Assembly: GCA_903834675.1 (NCBI GenBank)
Contig: CAILKC010000274.1
Span: 1-6,008 of the forward strand
Length of the DNA: 6,008 nt
Source of the DNA: an uncultured Victivallales bacterium
GTDB lineage: Bacteria > Verrucomicrobiota > Lentisphaeria > Oligosphaerales > JAFGRS01
Direction of reading: 5' to 3'
This document shows, piece after piece, positions 5,727 through 6,008 of this stretch; positions within the stretch are counted from its first letter, which is position 1; every line of letters begins with the position of its first letter. The position numbers and the translations under genes are program-made. The notes beneath the pieces are model-generated. The model had not been told where the DNA came from, searched no databases, and saw nothing but the letters and a program-made list of their open reading frames with translations.

Positions 5727-5735
5727 AGCATACCA
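5727..5735 (-). promoter_or_regulatory. Candidate extended -10 element for the minus-strand operon
   Basis: The minus strand reads TGGTATGCT 14 nt upstream of the protease ATG, a TGN-TATNNT extended -10 form. The -35 position (TGCCGC after 17 nt) is poor. Initiation here would give a leader of only about 7-10 nt. Together with its AT-richer context, this is a weak candidate. Confidence 0.2.
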
Positions 5736-5831
5736 GGCCAAGCGAGCTTGCGGCAGCTCCGTCCCACCGTACCTGCCCGGTACTAGGTTACTGTGCCCAA
5801 ACATAGTGCGGCACGCCGAGCTTTCCAGGCT

Positions 5832-5860
5832 GGGCTGGGGGGCTGACAGGGGCGAGAGGG
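5832..5860 (+). other. Potential G-quadruplex tract upstream of the operon
   Basis: Four G runs (5832-5834, 5837-5842, 5849-5852, 5858-5860) are separated by loops of 2, 6 and 5 nt, which satisfies the usual G3+N1-7 pattern. A fifth GGG (5868-5870) is the inner edge of the right inverted repeat. It lies about 120-150 nt upstream of the protease start, on the template strand for the operon. Folding in the cell is unproven. Confidence 0.5.
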
Positions 5861-5867
5861 TGGCGTC

Positions 5868-6003
5868 GGGCGCAGGTCAGTTCCGTAGGTGGTGACACCT
5901 CAGGTCCTGGGGTTCAGGAAACGGCGAGACGGCGAGACGGGGAAACGGCGACTGGAGGAGACGGACAGGGAGACTGGCGGAGAGGAAAACAGGGTTCAGG
6001 GTC
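5868..6003 (-). repeat. Right arm of the 136-bp perfect terminal inverted repeat
   Basis: This is the exact inverted copy of 3-138. On the + strand it reads inward-to-outward as GGGCGCAGGTCAG, then the palindrome segment, then the purine-rich octamer ladder, ending in CAGGGTC at 6003. The bases beyond it (6004-6008, GGCCA read as gGCCA after GTC) do not match the bases beyond the left arm, so the repeat really ends here as far as this window shows. It lies about 155 bp upstream of the protease gene that heads the minus-strand operon, and it directly follows a G-rich tract. Confidence 0.95.
5917..5988 (+). repeat. Degenerate octamer tandem repeat (right copy)
   Basis: This is the same nine-octamer ladder as 18-89 in opposite orientation, purine-rich on the + strand. 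The two copies are identical base for base, including the decayed units. Either they were duplicated or homogenised recently as part of the whole 136-bp arm, or both ends derive from one repeat family that the assembler collapsed. Confidence 0.85.
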
Positions 6004-6008
6004 GGCCA

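Noticed and set aside
1..6008. Complete insertion sequence or linear replicon with terminal repeats
   Set aside because: No transposase, integrase, replication or terminal-protein gene is present, and the cargo is ordinary metabolic and membrane genes. The repeat outline is reported as a finding instead.

Overview
The window looks like a piece of GC-rich bacterial chromosome from an uncultured environmental lineage. A UroD/MtaA-like protein of the orphan type, a 549-residue membrane-anchored binding protein, and an FMN-binding/CxxxCP redox protein together suggest a PVC-type phylum (Planctomycetota, Verrucomicrobiota, Lentisphaerota) or Armatimonadota. This is inferred from family resemblance; no rRNA or other phylogenetic marker is present.

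Layout: a 136-bp perfect inverted repeat lies at both extremes (3-138 and 5868-6003). Each arm carries a 72-bp ladder of degenerate octamers. Inside the left arm is about 460 bp without a credible gene: a palindrome-rich, repeat-like stretch (about 143-296), a second short palindromic motif (395-421), a plausible sigma70-type promoter (443-471) and a structured leader. The first gene, on the + strand (600-1685), encodes a uroporphyrinogen-decarboxylase-superfamily protein. It converges with a three-gene minus-strand unit, and the roughly 370-bp gap between them (1686-2057) is packed with hairpins, including a perfect 32-nt palindrome.

The minus-strand unit reads from right to left: an M50 site-2-type membrane metalloprotease (5712-5080), a membrane-anchored periplasmic binding protein of the iron/2-aminoethylphosphonate/polyamine-like class (5044-3395), and a NosR/RnfG-like membrane protein with a flavinylation motif and two CxxxCP iron-sulphur motifs (3392-2058). 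The gaps are 35 nt and 2 nt, so this is very probably one operon. The last gene starts with GTG, and its ribosome-binding site sits in a small hairpin inside the preceding gene. No ABC permease or ATPase is present, so the binding protein's transporter partner must be encoded elsewhere, or it works without one.

The binding protein and the electron-transfer protein are both predicted to act at the outer face of the inner membrane. A redox-assisted uptake or sensing role (for example of a metal ion) is a reasonable guess but is not proven by the sequence. The end repeats give the window the outline of a TIR-bounded cassette. There is no transposase, recombinase or replication gene, and the repeats stop 2 and 5 nt from the window ends, so dispersed repeat copies or an assembly break at a repeat are equally possible.
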